Source: Aphanothece cf. minutissima CCALA 015 (GTDB lineage: Bacteria > Cyanobacteriota > Cyanobacteriia > PCC-6307 > Cyanobiaceae). From it: a DNA stretch of 64,000 nucleotides. Location of the stretch: contig PVWP01000001.1 of assembly GCA_003003925.1 (NCBI GenBank), forward strand, positions 186,001 through 250,000, given 5' to 3'. The stretch's first letter is position 1; every line of letters begins with the position of its first letter. The position numbers and the translations under genes were made by a program. The notes beneath the pieces are model-generated. The model ran no database searches. It was not told the DNA's origin and saw only the letters and a program-made list of their open reading frames with translations. Below, piece after piece: positions 53,902 to 62,829 of this stretch.

Positions 53902-54756
53902 TCAGAGCTCGGCCGGTTCCACCGCCGCCGGGATCGCCGTGCCGATCTCGCGGCGGATGGCGGCCGCCAGGTCGTCCGGGGCCTGGTGGGAGCCGTCCCC
54001 CTGCAGGCGCCGGGCCCGCTGCCGCAGCAGCTCCAGGAAGCGGTCCGGGCCCAGCTCCTCCTCCCCCGCCGCCCCCAGGGCCGCCAGGGTGCGCCGCAGC
54101 TCGGGCAGCTCGGCGTCGAGTTCCACCGCCGTGTAGTCGCGCTGGCCGGCGATCACCTCGGCGAAGCGCTCCCGCCGCTGGCGCTTGGCCACCGGATAGG
54201 CCGCCATCAGCCGGTCGCGGCAGTCGCGCCAGGGCCGGCCGGCGGTGAGCAGCTGGGCCAGGGCGGCACTGAGCCCCGCGGCCTCCGCCTCGCTGATGCG
54301 CAGATCGAAGCTGGCCGGCGGCTGGCGGAAGCCCACGAACACCTCGAGCAGGGCCCCGGGCCCCAGCACCCGCTGCTGCTCGTCGCGCACCGGCAGGGCC
54401 GAGCTGCTGAGGGCTTCGAACAGCTCGGGGTTGGCCGCCAGCAGGGTGCGGGCCGGGAGCGGCTCCAGCCGGCCCCCGGGGGCCTGGGCATCGAGCCACA
54501 GGTTGACGCTGCCCAGGGCCAGGAACACCTCAGGGCCCGGGGAGGCGAGCTTGCCGTTGCGCAGCATCGAGAGCTGGGAGTTGTGCACCCGACCCAGGTC
54601 GAGGGCCTCGGCCAGCATCGGCAGAACCCGGTGGGACCAGCCGTTGCGCTCATGCCAGACGCGGATCAGGTGGGCGAAGGCGACGCGGCCAGATACGAGT
54701 TCGTCTCGATATCCCACTCGATCAGGATTCGTATTGCTACCATTGTAATCACTCAA
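53902..54756 (-). CDS. XRE-like conserved cyanobacterial protein between two desaturases
   Basis: A 284-residue protein. The N-terminal part FAHLIRVWHERNGWSHRVLP continuing MLAEALDLGRVHNSQLSMLRNG resembles a helix-turn-helix of the XRE type. The remainder is mostly helical with charged repeats (AELPELRRTLAALG, RFLELLRQRARRLQ). I do not know an assigned function. The first ~20 codons lie in GC-poor sequence that looks like promoter DNA; GTG 54717 is therefore a serious alternative start to ATG 54756. It ends 1 bp after copy A of the desaturase and is divergent from copy B by 17 bp. Confidence 0.75.
   Translation of the reverse strand: MSDYNGSNTNPDRVGYRDELVSGRVAFAHLIRVWHERNGWSHRVLPMLAEALDLGRVHNSQLSMLRNGKLASPGPEVFLALGSVNLWLDAQAPGGRLEPLPARTLLAANPELFEALSSSALPVRDEQQRVLGPGALLEVFVGFRQPPASFDLRISEAEAAGLSAALAQLLTAGRPWRDCRDRLMAAYPVAKRQRRERFAEVIAGQRDYTAVELDAELPELRRTLAALGAAGEEELGPDRFLELLRQRARRLQGDGSHQAPDDLAAAIRREIGTAIPAAVEPAEL
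54692..54734. promoter_or_regulatory. AT-rich symmetric sequences in front of desaturase copy B
   Basis: A near-palindrome GATACGAG-TTCGT-CTCGATATC (54692-54713, one extra base in the right arm) is followed by TCGTAT (54729-54734), an inverted copy of ATACGA (54693-54698). The patch is GC-poor against a GC-rich background and lies just before the desaturase Shine-Dalgarno AGGAG (54758-54762). It overlaps the putative 5' end of the divergent XRE-like gene. An operator or promoter for both genes is an inference. Confidence 0.4.
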
Positions 54757-54773
54757 CAGGAGCCCGGTCCTTC

Positions 54774-55790
54774 ATGGCCGTCACCCCCCTCTCCCGCCCC
54801 GGCATCCAGCCAGGCGCCCCATCCGGCAACCGCCGTGATGCCGGCACCAGGGCCCGCCACACCCGCCGTCCCGCCACCATCAACCAGGGGGCCGATGCCC
54901 TGGTCCGGGCGCGGGCCCTGCACGATCCGCGCCGCGGCGAGCCCCGCGGCGTCTCCCCCAAGGGCACCCGCTGGGGCACGATCGGCTTCATGGTGCTGAT
55001 CCACATCCTGGCGGTGGTGGCCCTGCTGCCCCGCTTCTGGAGCCTGGAGGCCGTGGCTGCCCTGCTGGTGATGTACTGGGTCACCGCCTGCCTGGGCGTG
55101 ACGATCGGCTACCACCGCCTGCTCAGCCACCGCTCCTTCCGGGTGCCCCAGTGGCTGGAGCGTTTCTTCGCCACCTGCGGCGCCCTCAGCTGCCAGCACG
55201 GCCCCATCGACTGGGTGGGCCTGCACCGCCACCACCACAAGTTCTCCGATACGGAAGCGGATCACCACGACAGCAACAAGGGCTTCTGGTGGTCCCACAT
55301 GGCCTGGATGTTCGAGGAGATTCCCGCCATGGCCGCCGTGCCCCGGCTCACCGGCGACCTGGCCGCCGACCCCTACTACCGCTGGCTGAACAAGGGCTTC
55401 CTGCTGCTCCAGGTGCCCCTGGGCCTGCTGCTGTTCTGGATCGGCACCGTCACCGGCGCCGGCGGCTGGGCCCTGGTGCTGTGGGGCATCCCCCTGCGCC
55501 TGGTCCTCGTCTACCAGTGCACCTGGCTGGTGAATTCGGCCACCCACATGTGGGGCGAGGCCGTCCACGACAGCGGTGACAAGTCGAAGAACAACCCCTG
55601 GGTGGCGGCGCTGACCTTCGGTGAGGGCTGGCACAACAACCACCACGCCTATCCCCATTCGGCCCGCCATGGCTTCGGCCCCCGCCAGTTCGACCTCACC
55701 TGGCAGCACATCCGCCTGATGCGCGCCCTGGGCCTGGCCACCCAGGTCCGCCTGCCCCGGGCCGCAGCCCCCACCAGGGCCATGTCGTAG
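54774..55790 (+). CDS. desC: Acyl-lipid delta-9-type fatty acid desaturase (copy B)
   Basis: 338 residues. The N-terminal ~65 are a variable polar extension. Then TIGFMVLIHILAVVALLPRFW, first box GYHRLLSHRSFRVP, second box LHRHHHKFSDTEADHHDSNKG and third box GEGWHNNHHAYPHSARHGF. The sequence is the more canonical DesC of the two copies, so I attach the symbol here. ATG 54774 has AGGAG 11 nt upstream. It is divergent from the XRE-like gene with only 17 bp between the annotated starts, so its promoter must lie within that gene's 5' end. rplI follows 42 bp downstream. Confidence 0.92.
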   Translation: MAVTPLSRPGIQPGAPSGNRRDAGTRARHTRRPATINQGADALVRARALHDPRRGEPRGVSPKGTRWGTIGFMVLIHILAVVALLPRFWSLEAVAALLVMYWVTACLGVTIGYHRLLSHRSFRVPQWLERFFATCGALSCQHGPIDWVGLHRHHHKFSDTEADHHDSNKGFWWSHMAWMFEEIPAMAAVPRLTGDLAADPYYRWLNKGFLLLQVPLGLLLFWIGTVTGAGGWALVLWGIPLRLVLVYQCTWLVNSATHMWGEAVHDSGDKSKNNPWVAALTFGEGWHNNHHAYPHSARHGFGPRQFDLTWQHIRLMRALGLATQVRLPRAAAPTRAMS

Positions 55791-55832
55791 GCTTGCCGAT
55801 CGGATTTCAGATGGCTCAGCCGGGGCGTTGTC

Positions 55833-56294
55833 ATGGTCAAGAAGCGTGTGCAGGTGGTCCTGAGCGAGGACATCCTTTCCCTGGGCAAAGACGGGGACCT
55901 GGTGGATGTCGCGCCCGGTTACGCCCGTAACTACCTCCTTCCCACCGGCAAGGCCCTGGCCGTCACTGCCGCGGTGCTGCGTCAGGTGGAGCACCGCCGG
56001 GCCAAGGAAGCGGAGCGCCAGGCGGCCCTGAAGGCCGAGGCGATCGCCTTCCGCACCGCCCTCGACACCATCGGCCGCTTCACCGTCAAGAAGCAGACCG
56101 GCGGCGACGATGTCCTGTTCGGCACCGTCACCAACGGTGATGTGGCCGAGGCCATCGAGGCGGCCACCAAGAAGGAAGTGGATCGCCGCGTCATCACCGT
56201 TCCCGAGATCCACCGCACCGGCTCCTACAAGGTGCAGGTCAAGCTGCACCCCGAGGTCGTCGCCGACGTCAACCTGGAAGTGGTCAGCTACTGA
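55833..56294 (+). CDS. rplI: 50S ribosomal protein L9
   Basis: A 153-residue two-domain ribosomal protein. The N-terminal rRNA-binding signature [22 protein letters not shown] is intact, the long connecting helix ([20 protein letters not shown]) is present, and the C-domain contains [14 protein letters not shown] and [21 protein letters not shown]. It precedes dnaB by 118 bp, the rplI-dnaB order common in bacteria. Confidence 0.97.
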   Translation: MVKKRVQVVLSEDILSLGKDGDLVDVAPGYARNYLLPTGKALAVTAAVLRQVEHRRAKEAERQAALKAEAIAFRTALDTIGRFTVKKQTGGDDVLFGTVTNGDVAEAIEAATKKEVDRRVITVPEIHRTGSYKVQVKLHPEVVADVNLEVVSY

Positions 56295-56412
56295 TCGGCC
56301 AGCCGCGAACCGAACTTTTACGCCCCGGGCGCCAGAGTGATCGTCCTCACCGGCGCCCGATCCCGATCGATCCGGCATTTCCTCCGGTCCGTCGCGTTCT
56401 GGAGTCCTGTCC

Positions 56413-57822
56413 ATGGTGAGCGTGCCCCTGGCTGGTTCCGACCCACCCCGGCCCGACGGCCCGAGGCCGGCGTCCAGGCGCGACGAGCAGGCCGGCTTTG
56501 AGGCCCTGCCCGATTCGGTTCCGCCCCAGAACCTGGAGGCGGAGGAATCGGTGCTCGGCGGCATCCTCCTCGACCCCGACGCCATCGGCCGGGTCGCGGA
56601 CGTGCTGCGGCCGGAGGCTTTCTACCTCGGCGCCCACCGCGAGATCTACCGCACCGCCCTGATGCTGCACAGCCAGGGCAAGCCCACCGACCTCACGGCC
56701 ATGGCCGCCTGGCTCGCCGACACCGGCCAGCTGGAGAAGGTGGGCGGCAGTGCCCGGCTGGTGGAGCTGGTGGAGCGCACCCTCTCCACCGCCTCCATCG
56801 ACCAGGTGGCCCGGCTGGTGATGGACAAGCACCTGCGGCGCCAGCTGATCCGCTCCGCCAACGAGGTGATCCGTCTCGGCTTCGACCAGAGCCTGCCGAT
56901 GGAGCAGGTGCTCGATGAGGCCGAGCAGAAGATCTTCGCCATCAGCCAGGAGAAACCCACCGCCGGCCTCACCCCCACCGCCGAGATCCTCACCAGCACC
57001 TTCAACGAGATCGAGAGCCGCTCCCTCGGCACCGCCGTCGCCGGCATCCCGGTCAACTTCTACGACCTCGACGCCATCACCCAGGGCCTGCAGCGCAGCG
57101 ATCTGATCATCGTTGCCGGACGGCCCGCCATGGGCAAGACCTCGATCGTGCTCAACATCGCCAAGAACGTGGCCCAGCTGCACCAGCTGCCGGTCTGCGT
57201 GTTCAGCCTGGAGATGAGCAAGGAACAGCTCACCTACCGCCTGCTGTCGATGGAGGTGGGCATCGAGAGCGGCCGCCTGCGCACCGGCCGCCTGCAGCAG
57301 GAAGAATGGCCCCTGCTCGGCCAGGGCATCAACAGCCTCGGCCAGCTGCCCCTGTTCATCGACGACAAGCCCAATTCCGGTGTGCTCGAGATGCGCTCCC
57401 TCTGCCGGCGCCTGATGGCCGAAACCGGCAAGGAACTGGGCCTGATCGTGATCGATTACCTGCAGCTGATGGAGGGCAGCACCCCGGACAACCGGGTGCA
57501 GGAACTCTCCCGCATCACCCGGGGCCTCAAGGGCATGGCCCGCGAACTGCACGTGCCCGTGATCGCCCTCTCCCAGCTCAGCCGCGGTGTCGAGTCCCGC
57601 ACCAACAAGCGCCCCATGCTCAGCGACCTGCGGGAATCGGGTTCGATCGAGCAGGACGCCGATCTGGTGCTGATGATCTACCGCGACGAGTACTACAACC
57701 CGGAAACCGCCGACCGCGGCATCACCGAAGTGATCGTCACCAAGCACCGCAACGGCCCTGTCGGCACCGTGAAGCTCCTGTTCGAGCCCCAGTTCACCCG
57801 CTTCCGCAATCTCGCTGCCTAG
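56413..57822 (+). CDS. dnaB: Replicative DNA helicase DnaB
   Basis: Hexameric 5'-3' helicase at the replication fork. 469 residues: N-terminal domain PPQNLEAEESVLGGILLDPDAI, linker, RecA-like C-domain with Walker A VAGRPAMGKTSIVLNIA (~residue 235), LEMSKEQLTYRLL, Walker B LGLIVIDYLQLM, SQLSRGVESRTNKRPMLSDLRESG and YNPETADRGITEVIVTKHRNGP. Many cyanobacterial DnaB genes contain inteins at the Walker A region; this one is uninterrupted. The N-terminal ~30 residues are a Pro/Arg-rich extension. Confidence 0.97.
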   Translation: MVSVPLAGSDPPRPDGPRPASRRDEQAGFEALPDSVPPQNLEAEESVLGGILLDPDAIGRVADVLRPEAFYLGAHREIYRTALMLHSQGKPTDLTAMAAWLADTGQLEKVGGSARLVELVERTLSTASIDQVARLVMDKHLRRQLIRSANEVIRLGFDQSLPMEQVLDEAEQKIFAISQEKPTAGLTPTAEILTSTFNEIESRSLGTAVAGIPVNFYDLDAITQGLQRSDLIIVAGRPAMGKTSIVLNIAKNVAQLHQLPVCVFSLEMSKEQLTYRLLSMEVGIESGRLRTGRLQQEEWPLLGQGINSLGQLPLFIDDKPNSGVLEMRSLCRRLMAETGKELGLIVIDYLQLMEGSTPDNRVQELSRITRGLKGMARELHVPVIALSQLSRGVESRTNKRPMLSDLRESGSIEQDADLVLMIYRDEYYNPETADRGITEVIVTKHRNGPVGTVKLLFEPQFTRFRNLAA

Positions 57823-57916
57823 ATCCGCTGCAGCGCGTCACGGCATAGGGATATCCGCCGTATCGCGCCAGCGAAACTGCCAGTAGCCTCAGGATCAAGG
57901 CATCGCGAAGCTATAC

Positions 57917-58636
57917 GTGCAGCATCATTCCTTCTGGTTCTATCTGTTCACGTTTTTCGGCATCATTCTGGCGCGCTATCTCGCCATGGCCGGCTTTGCC
58001 CACTGGCTTCTGTATCAACGGCAGGAGGCCAGAGTGTCGGTTCTCAATGACATCCAGCTGTCCGTCATCTCCGCCGCCATCTTCTCCCTGGCCACCGCCC
58101 TGGTGATGACGTTGCAGGAGCAGGGCCTGACCCGTCTGCATGGCCAGATCCATGCCGAAAGCTGGTGGACCCTGCCACTCAGTTACCTGGCCGTCCTGGT
58201 GCTGCAGGACGCCTATTTCTACGCCACCCACCGTCTGTTTCACCAGCCGAAACTGTTCCCCTGGTTTCACCGGGGACACCACCGATCACGGCAGCCCACA
58301 CCCTGGACCTCCTTCGCCTTTGACCCCCTGGAAGCCGTTGTTCAGGCCGTGTTCCTGGTCGCCATCGTGCTGCTGATTCCCCTGCATTTCGCCACCCTGC
58401 TGGCGGTGCTCACCACGATGACGGTGTGGGCCGTGGTCAACCATCTGGGCCTGGAGGTGTTGCCGCTCCACTTCCCCCACCACTGGCTGGGGCGCTGGCT
58501 GATCGGCCCCGCCCACCACTCCGTGCACCACCGCCGCCACGGCCACCATTTCGGGCTCTACTTCACCTTCTGGGATCGGGTGTTCGGCACCGAGGATCCC
58601 GCCTACGCCGCCTCGCTGCAGCCACCGGCCGCCTGA
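57917..58636 (+). CDS. Sterol desaturase / fatty acid hydroxylase family protein
   Basis: A 239-residue membrane di-iron protein with histidine clusters ATHRLFHQP, WFHRGHHRSRQP, and HHSVHHRRHGHHFGLYFTFWDRVFGT. Membrane segments include YLFTFFGIILARYLAMAG and AVFLVAIVLLIPLHFATLLAVL. The family covers C-4/C-5 sterol oxidases, carotenoid and fatty-acid hydroxylases; the substrate here is unknown. The start is GTG 57917, in a slightly AT-richer patch than the neighbours. Confidence 0.87.
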   Translation: MQHHSFWFYLFTFFGIILARYLAMAGFAHWLLYQRQEARVSVLNDIQLSVISAAIFSLATALVMTLQEQGLTRLHGQIHAESWWTLPLSYLAVLVLQDAYFYATHRLFHQPKLFPWFHRGHHRSRQPTPWTSFAFDPLEAVVQAVFLVAIVLLIPLHFATLLAVLTTMTVWAVVNHLGLEVLPLHFPHHWLGRWLIGPAHHSVHHRRHGHHFGLYFTFWDRVFGTEDPAYAASLQPPAA

Positions 58637-58642
58637 GCGCGA

Positions 58643-59209
58643 TCAGGCCAGATCGGCGGCCCGCACCACAGCGGCCAGGCGGGAGAGCTGCCCGATGGAT
58701 TGGTCGTGCTCCTGCGGGCTCGCCGCGGCGCAGGCGTCCTCCACCAGCACCACCCGGAAGTCCCGGTCGTGGCCCTCCCGGACCGCCGCCTGAAGCGCCC
58801 AGGCGGTGCTCACACCCCCCAGCAGCAGCCGCTCGATCCCCGCGGCCCGCAGCAGCGTCGCCAGGGCGGTGCCGTGGAAGGGGCTCACCCGGTGCTTCAC
58901 CAGCACCGGGTCGCCGGGCTCCACCGCCAGATCGGCATGGAAGTCCGTGCCCCACTGGCCGAGCCGCAGGCCCCCCAGCTCCCGGGCCCGGCCCAGGAAC
59001 GGCGCATGGGCGGGCAGCTCCGGGTAGCCGGCCCGGAAGGCCACCTTCACCAGGAGCGTGGGCCAGCCCCGGGCGCGGGCCCGCTCCAGCGCCTGGTTGG
59101 CCGCCGCCAGCACCCCGCGTCGCTGCACTTCGGCGGCGTAGGTGGGCATCGCCCCATCGGGGTGGATCAGGTCGTTGATCAGATCGATCAGCACCAGGGC
59201 GGTGCGCAT
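58643..59209 (-). CDS. Isochorismatase-fold hydrolase-like protein lacking the catalytic cysteine
   Basis: A 188-residue isochorismatase-family protein. It has the Asp (ALVLIDLINDL, Asp9) and Lys (DPVLVKHRVSPFHGT, Lys105) of the usual Asp-Lys-Cys triad. The family's GVxTxxCV position reads GVSTAWAL, giving Ala137 in place of Cys. Nicotinamidase-type amidase chemistry is therefore unlikely; true isochorismatases such as PhzD do not need this Cys, so another hydrolysis is possible. I use ATG 59209; the frame opens at 59293 but would approach mnmG. It is divergent from mnmG. Confidence 0.85.
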   Translation of the reverse strand: MRTALVLIDLINDLIHPDGAMPTYAAEVQRRGVLAAANQALERARARGWPTLLVKVAFRAGYPELPAHAPFLGRARELGGLRLGQWGTDFHADLAVEPGDPVLVKHRVSPFHGTALATLLRAAGIERLLLGGVSTAWALQAAVREGHDRDFRVVLVEDACAAASPQEHDQSIGQLSRLAAVVRAADLA

Positions 59210-59300
59210 GGGGGGAGACCTCGGCCGCAGGGCTCCATCATCGGCCGCCCGACCATGACCCCCAGCCCCACCGGCCCCTGCCACGCCATACATTCAAGGC

Positions 59301-61256
59301 ATGGCCCTGAGCGCAGACCCCACCGAACGGTTCGACCTGATCGTGGTCGGCGGCGGCCATGCCGGCTGCGAGGCGGCCCTCACCGCCGCCCGGCTCGGGG
59401 TGTCCACCGCCCTGTTCACGCTCAACCTCGACCGCATCGCCTGGCAGCCCTGCAACCCGGCGGTGGGCGGCCCGGCCAAGAGCCAGCTGGTGCATGAGGT
59501 GGATGCCCTCGGTGGGGTGATCGGCCGGCTGGCCGATGCCACCGCCCTGCAGAAACGGCTGCTCAACGCCAGCCGCGGCCCGGCCGTGTGGGCGCTGCGG
59601 GCCCAGACCGACAAACGCCAGTACGCCCGCCAGATGCTGCAGCTGCTGCAGCACACCCCCCACCTGGCCCTGCGTGAAGCGATGGTCACGGGGCTGGAGC
59701 TGGAGGGCGATCCCAACGATCCGGCCGGCCCAACCGCCCGGGTGATCGGGGTGCGCACCTACTTCGGCAGCGTCTACGCCGCCGGCGCCGTGATCCTCAC
59801 CACCGGCACCTTCCTGGGCGGCCGCATCTGGGTGGGCAACCGCTCGATGGCGGCGGGCCGGGCCGGCGAGCAGCCCGCCGAAGGGCTCACCGAAGCCCTG
59901 CAGGCCCTGGGGTTCCGCACCGACCGGCTCAAGACCGGCACCCCCGCCCGCGTCGACCGGCGCAGCGTGGCCCTTGACCGGCTGGAGGAGCAGCCCAGCG
60001 ACGCCGCCGACCGCTTCTTCAGCTTCGATCCCACCGCCCGGGTGAGTGGCGAGCAGATGGCCTGCCACATCACCCGCACCACGGCGGCCACCCACCAGCT
60101 CATCCGCGACAACCTCCACCTCACGCCGATCTACGGCGGTTTCATCGACAGCAAGGGGCCCCGCTACTGCCCGTCGATCGAGGACAAGATCGTGCGCTTC
60201 GCCGACAAGGACAGCCACCAGATCTTCCTGGAGCCGGAGGGGCGCGACACCCCCGAGCTTTACGTCCAGGGCTTCTCCACCGGCCTGCCCGAATCCCTGC
60301 AGCTGGCCCTGCTGCGCACCCTGCCCGGGCTGGAGGCCTGCGTGATGCTGCGTCCCGCCTACGCCGTCGACTACGACATCCTGCCGGCCACCCAGCTGGA
60401 GCCCTCCCTGGAAACCAAGCGGGTGCGGGGCCTGTTCTCGGCGGGCCAGCTCAACGGCACCACCGGCTACGAGGAGGCCGCCGCCCAGGGACTGGTGGCC
60501 GGGCTGAACGCCGCCCGGCTGCTGGGGGGCCAGGACCCGGTGCATTTCCCCCGGGAGGGCAGCTACATCGGCACCCTGGTGGACGACCTGGTCACCCAGG
60601 ACCTGAAGGAGCCCTACCGGGTGCTGACCAGCCGCAGCGAGTACCGCCTGGTGCTGCGCGGCGACAACGCCGACCGGCGGCTCACGCCCCTGGGCCACCG
60701 GCTGGGCCTGATCGACGAACGGCGCTGGCGCCTGTTCGAGCAGAAGCAGGCCGCCATCGACGCCGAGAAGCAGCGGCTGGAAACGGTGCGGCTCAAGGCC
60801 TCCGATGCCGCCGCCACCGCCGTGGCCGCCGCCACCGGCGCCGGCATCAACGGCTCGATCACCCTGGCCGACCTGCTGCGCCGGCCGGGCCTGCACGGCG
60901 AGGATCTGGTGCGGCTGGGGCTCCTGGATCCGGATCTGCCGATCGATGTGCGCGACGGCGCCGAGATTGACATCAAGTACAGCGGCTATCTGGCCCGCCA
61001 GGAACAGCAGATCGCGCGGGTGCGCCGCCAGCTCGATCGGGCCATCCCCCCTGGTGTGGACTACGCCGCCATCGGCACCCTCTCGGCGGAGGCCCGCGAG
61101 AAACTGGCGGCGATCCAGCCCCACAGCCTGGGCCAGGCCTCCCGCATTCCCGGGGTCAGCCCCGCCGATGTCAACGCCCTGCTGCTCTGGCTGGAGCTGC
61201 AGCGGCGCCGGGAGCCGCCGGCCCCTCGTCAGACCGTGGAAGCATCGTTACAGTGA
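59301..61256 (+). CDS. mnmG: tRNA uridine-5-carboxymethylaminomethyl(34) synthesis enzyme MnmG
   Basis: FAD enzyme that with MnmE installs the cmnm5 group on U34 of certain tRNAs. 651 residues: [152 protein letters not shown] and the C-terminal helical domain with [21 protein letters not shown]. Start and length are typical. Confidence 0.97.
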   Translation: MALSADPTERFDLIVVGGGHAGCEAALTAARLGVSTALFTLNLDRIAWQPCNPAVGGPAKSQLVHEVDALGGVIGRLADATALQKRLLNASRGPAVWALRAQTDKRQYARQMLQLLQHTPHLALREAMVTGLELEGDPNDPAGPTARVIGVRTYFGSVYAAGAVILTTGTFLGGRIWVGNRSMAAGRAGEQPAEGLTEALQALGFRTDRLKTGTPARVDRRSVALDRLEEQPSDAADRFFSFDPTARVSGEQMACHITRTTAATHQLIRDNLHLTPIYGGFIDSKGPRYCPSIEDKIVRFADKDSHQIFLEPEGRDTPELYVQGFSTGLPESLQLALLRTLPGLEACVMLRPAYAVDYDILPATQLEPSLETKRVRGLFSAGQLNGTTGYEEAAAQGLVAGLNAARLLGGQDPVHFPREGSYIGTLVDDLVTQDLKEPYRVLTSRSEYRLVLRGDNADRRLTPLGHRLGLIDERRWRLFEQKQAAIDAEKQRLETVRLKASDAAATAVAAATGAGINGSITLADLLRRPGLHGEDLVRLGLLDPDLPIDVRDGAEIDIKYSGYLARQEQQIARVRRQLDRAIPPGVDYAAIGTLSAEAREKLAAIQPHSLGQASRIPGVSPADVNALLLWLELQRRREPPAPRQTVEASLQ

Positions 61257-61282
61257 CGCACGCCTGACGCCGAGGACTGCAG

Positions 61283-62122
61283 ATGAGCCCCTCCCCTCGG
61301 CGTCCCCTGCGCGGCATTCCCACCTCCCGCGCCTACTGGGAGCTGAAGGCCGAGCAGATGATGAACCGGGTCTTCGACCCGGAGGCCACCATCGATCTCG
61401 ACGTGGCCTCCCAGGCCGAGCCCCCCCCGGCCCTGCCCCTGGCCCCCTCGGTGCGGCGGCTGCGGGGACGGCCGGCCGCCCCGGCCCCGGCCCCGTCGCG
61501 GGCCGACCGCAACACCCTGCTGCTCACGGCCATGGGCGGGGTCTGCATGGTCAGCGTCGCCAGTTCGGTGCTGTATCTCACCCACTCCAGCCGCATGCAG
61601 CAGGCCCTCAGCCAGGAGCGCAGCCTGCTGCTGGTGGAACGGCTGCGGAGCCTCGGCCCGGCCAACCCCTCCCCGCTCGGAGCCGGCGTCGGCGCCAACC
61701 TGGCCGGCGGCCCGTCCGTCCTGCCGCTCGCCAGCGACCAGCTGCCACCGCCGCCGGAGGAACCCTGGATCGAGCAGCTCTCCCAGCTGCCCCAGCCGGA
61801 GGGCTCCAGGGCCCCGGTCCTGCGGGTGCCGGTGAGTCCGAAACTGGCCGCCGCTGCGCCCCCCGCCACCGGTGGGGATGGGGGCTACGCCCAACGGAGC
61901 GCCGCCCCGGCCGCTGGGCCCGTGCCCGAACTGGTGGGGGTGGTGGGCTCGGCGGGCCGGCCCGCCTCGGCGATCTTCCAGATGGGGGGGAGCTCCACCA
62001 GCGTCAGCGTCGGCGAAGCGATCGGATCCAGCGGCTGGCGGCTTCGCTCCGCCGATGGCGACACCGCCATGATCGAACGGGGCGGCGAGGTGCGGCGCAT
62101 CTCGATCAGCAACGGCTACTGA
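61283..62122 (+). CDS. Single-pass membrane protein with GspC/PilP-like C-terminal domain
   Basis: 279 residues. The N-terminal cytoplasmic part begins RAYWELKAEQMMNRVFDPEA, then one membrane helix (LLLTAMGGVCMVSVASSVLYL, ~78-98), a Pro/Ala-rich periplasmic linker, and a compact C-terminal domain (PELVGVVGSAGRPASAIFQM, STSVSVGEAIGSSGWRLRSA, MIERGGEVRRISI). This C-terminal pattern resembles the homology region of type II secretion GspC or type IV pilus PilP proteins. No other pilus gene is nearby, so the role is open. It follows mnmG by 26 bp. Confidence 0.7.
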   Translation: MSPSPRRPLRGIPTSRAYWELKAEQMMNRVFDPEATIDLDVASQAEPPPALPLAPSVRRLRGRPAAPAPAPSRADRNTLLLTAMGGVCMVSVASSVLYLTHSSRMQQALSQERSLLLVERLRSLGPANPSPLGAGVGANLAGGPSVLPLASDQLPPPPEEPWIEQLSQLPQPEGSRAPVLRVPVSPKLAAAAPPATGGDGGYAQRSAAPAAGPVPELVGVVGSAGRPASAIFQMGGSSTSVSVGEAIGSSGWRLRSADGDTAMIERGGEVRRISISNGY

Positions 62123-62140
62123 CCTGCCCTCCGGCCCGCC

Positions 62141-62752
62141 ATGAACCAAGCCACCGGCGGCCTGTTACCGTCCCCCGCGTGTCTGTGGCAAGCCAGTGCC
62201 GCCGAGCGCCCGCAGCCGCCGGCCGGCGGTGAGCTCAGCGGCCCGTGGACGCTGCTGCTGCTCGGGGACGGCAGCCCGACGCGCCACCTGCAGCTGCTCA
62301 CCGGCCATCCGGTGGAGGTGGAGCTGATCGCCATGGCTTCCGAACCGGGGGTCTCCCCCGGCGCGCCGGCGGAGGTGGCCGAACTGGCCGAGCCGCTGCT
62401 GCGGCGCCAGGTGTGGCTCACCTGCGGGCCCCAGACCCTGGGCTGGGCCGAGAGCTGGTGGAACCGGGCCGAGGCGGAGGCCCATCTGCAGGATCGCCGG
62501 CTGCCGATCTGGCGCAGCCTCTCGGCGGGGCGGGCGGAGCTGTATCGCGAGGTGGATGGCCTCGGCCAGGTGCAGGAACCCTGGCTGGCGGAGCGTTTCG
62601 GCTGCGACGGCCCCTTCTGGAGCCGCCATTACCGCTTCTTTCGCCACGGGCGGGAGCTCACGGTGATCCGGGAGGTGTTCTCCCCGGCGCTGGAGCGGTG
62701 GCTGGGACCGGCCCAGGCGGGATCTGTTCGTAAAGACTCATCAATTCAGTAA
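62141..62752 (+). CDS. Chorismate pyruvate-lyase, cyanobacterial type
   Basis: A 203-residue protein of the cyanobacterial/DUF98 chorismate lyase family, which makes 4-hydroxybenzoate for plastoquinone. Landmarks: SPACLWQASAAE, GSPTRHLQLLTGHPVEVELI, RRQVWLTCGPQTLGWAESWW, LPIWRSLSAGRAELYREVDGL, RFGCDGPFWSRHYRFFRHGRELTVIREVFSPALERWLGP. The Arg-X-Val and Glu residues of the UbiC-like active site seem present. It lies 18 bp after the preceding gene and is likely in the same operon. Confidence 0.85.
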   Translation: MNQATGGLLPSPACLWQASAAERPQPPAGGELSGPWTLLLLGDGSPTRHLQLLTGHPVEVELIAMASEPGVSPGAPAEVAELAEPLLRRQVWLTCGPQTLGWAESWWNRAEAEAHLQDRRLPIWRSLSAGRAELYREVDGLGQVQEPWLAERFGCDGPFWSRHYRFFRHGRELTVIREVFSPALERWLGPAQAGSVRKDSSIQ

Positions 62753-62829
62753 CGCCGTGTGGCGGTTTGCTGTTGACGAATTGACGCTCCAGGCTCCCTG
62801 GCCAGGATTCGGTCATTCGAAACCGGACC

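Noticed and set aside
57100..57150. Possible DnaB intein insertion at Walker A
   Set aside because: The sequence runs directly through GRPAMGKTSIVLNIAK with no insertion.
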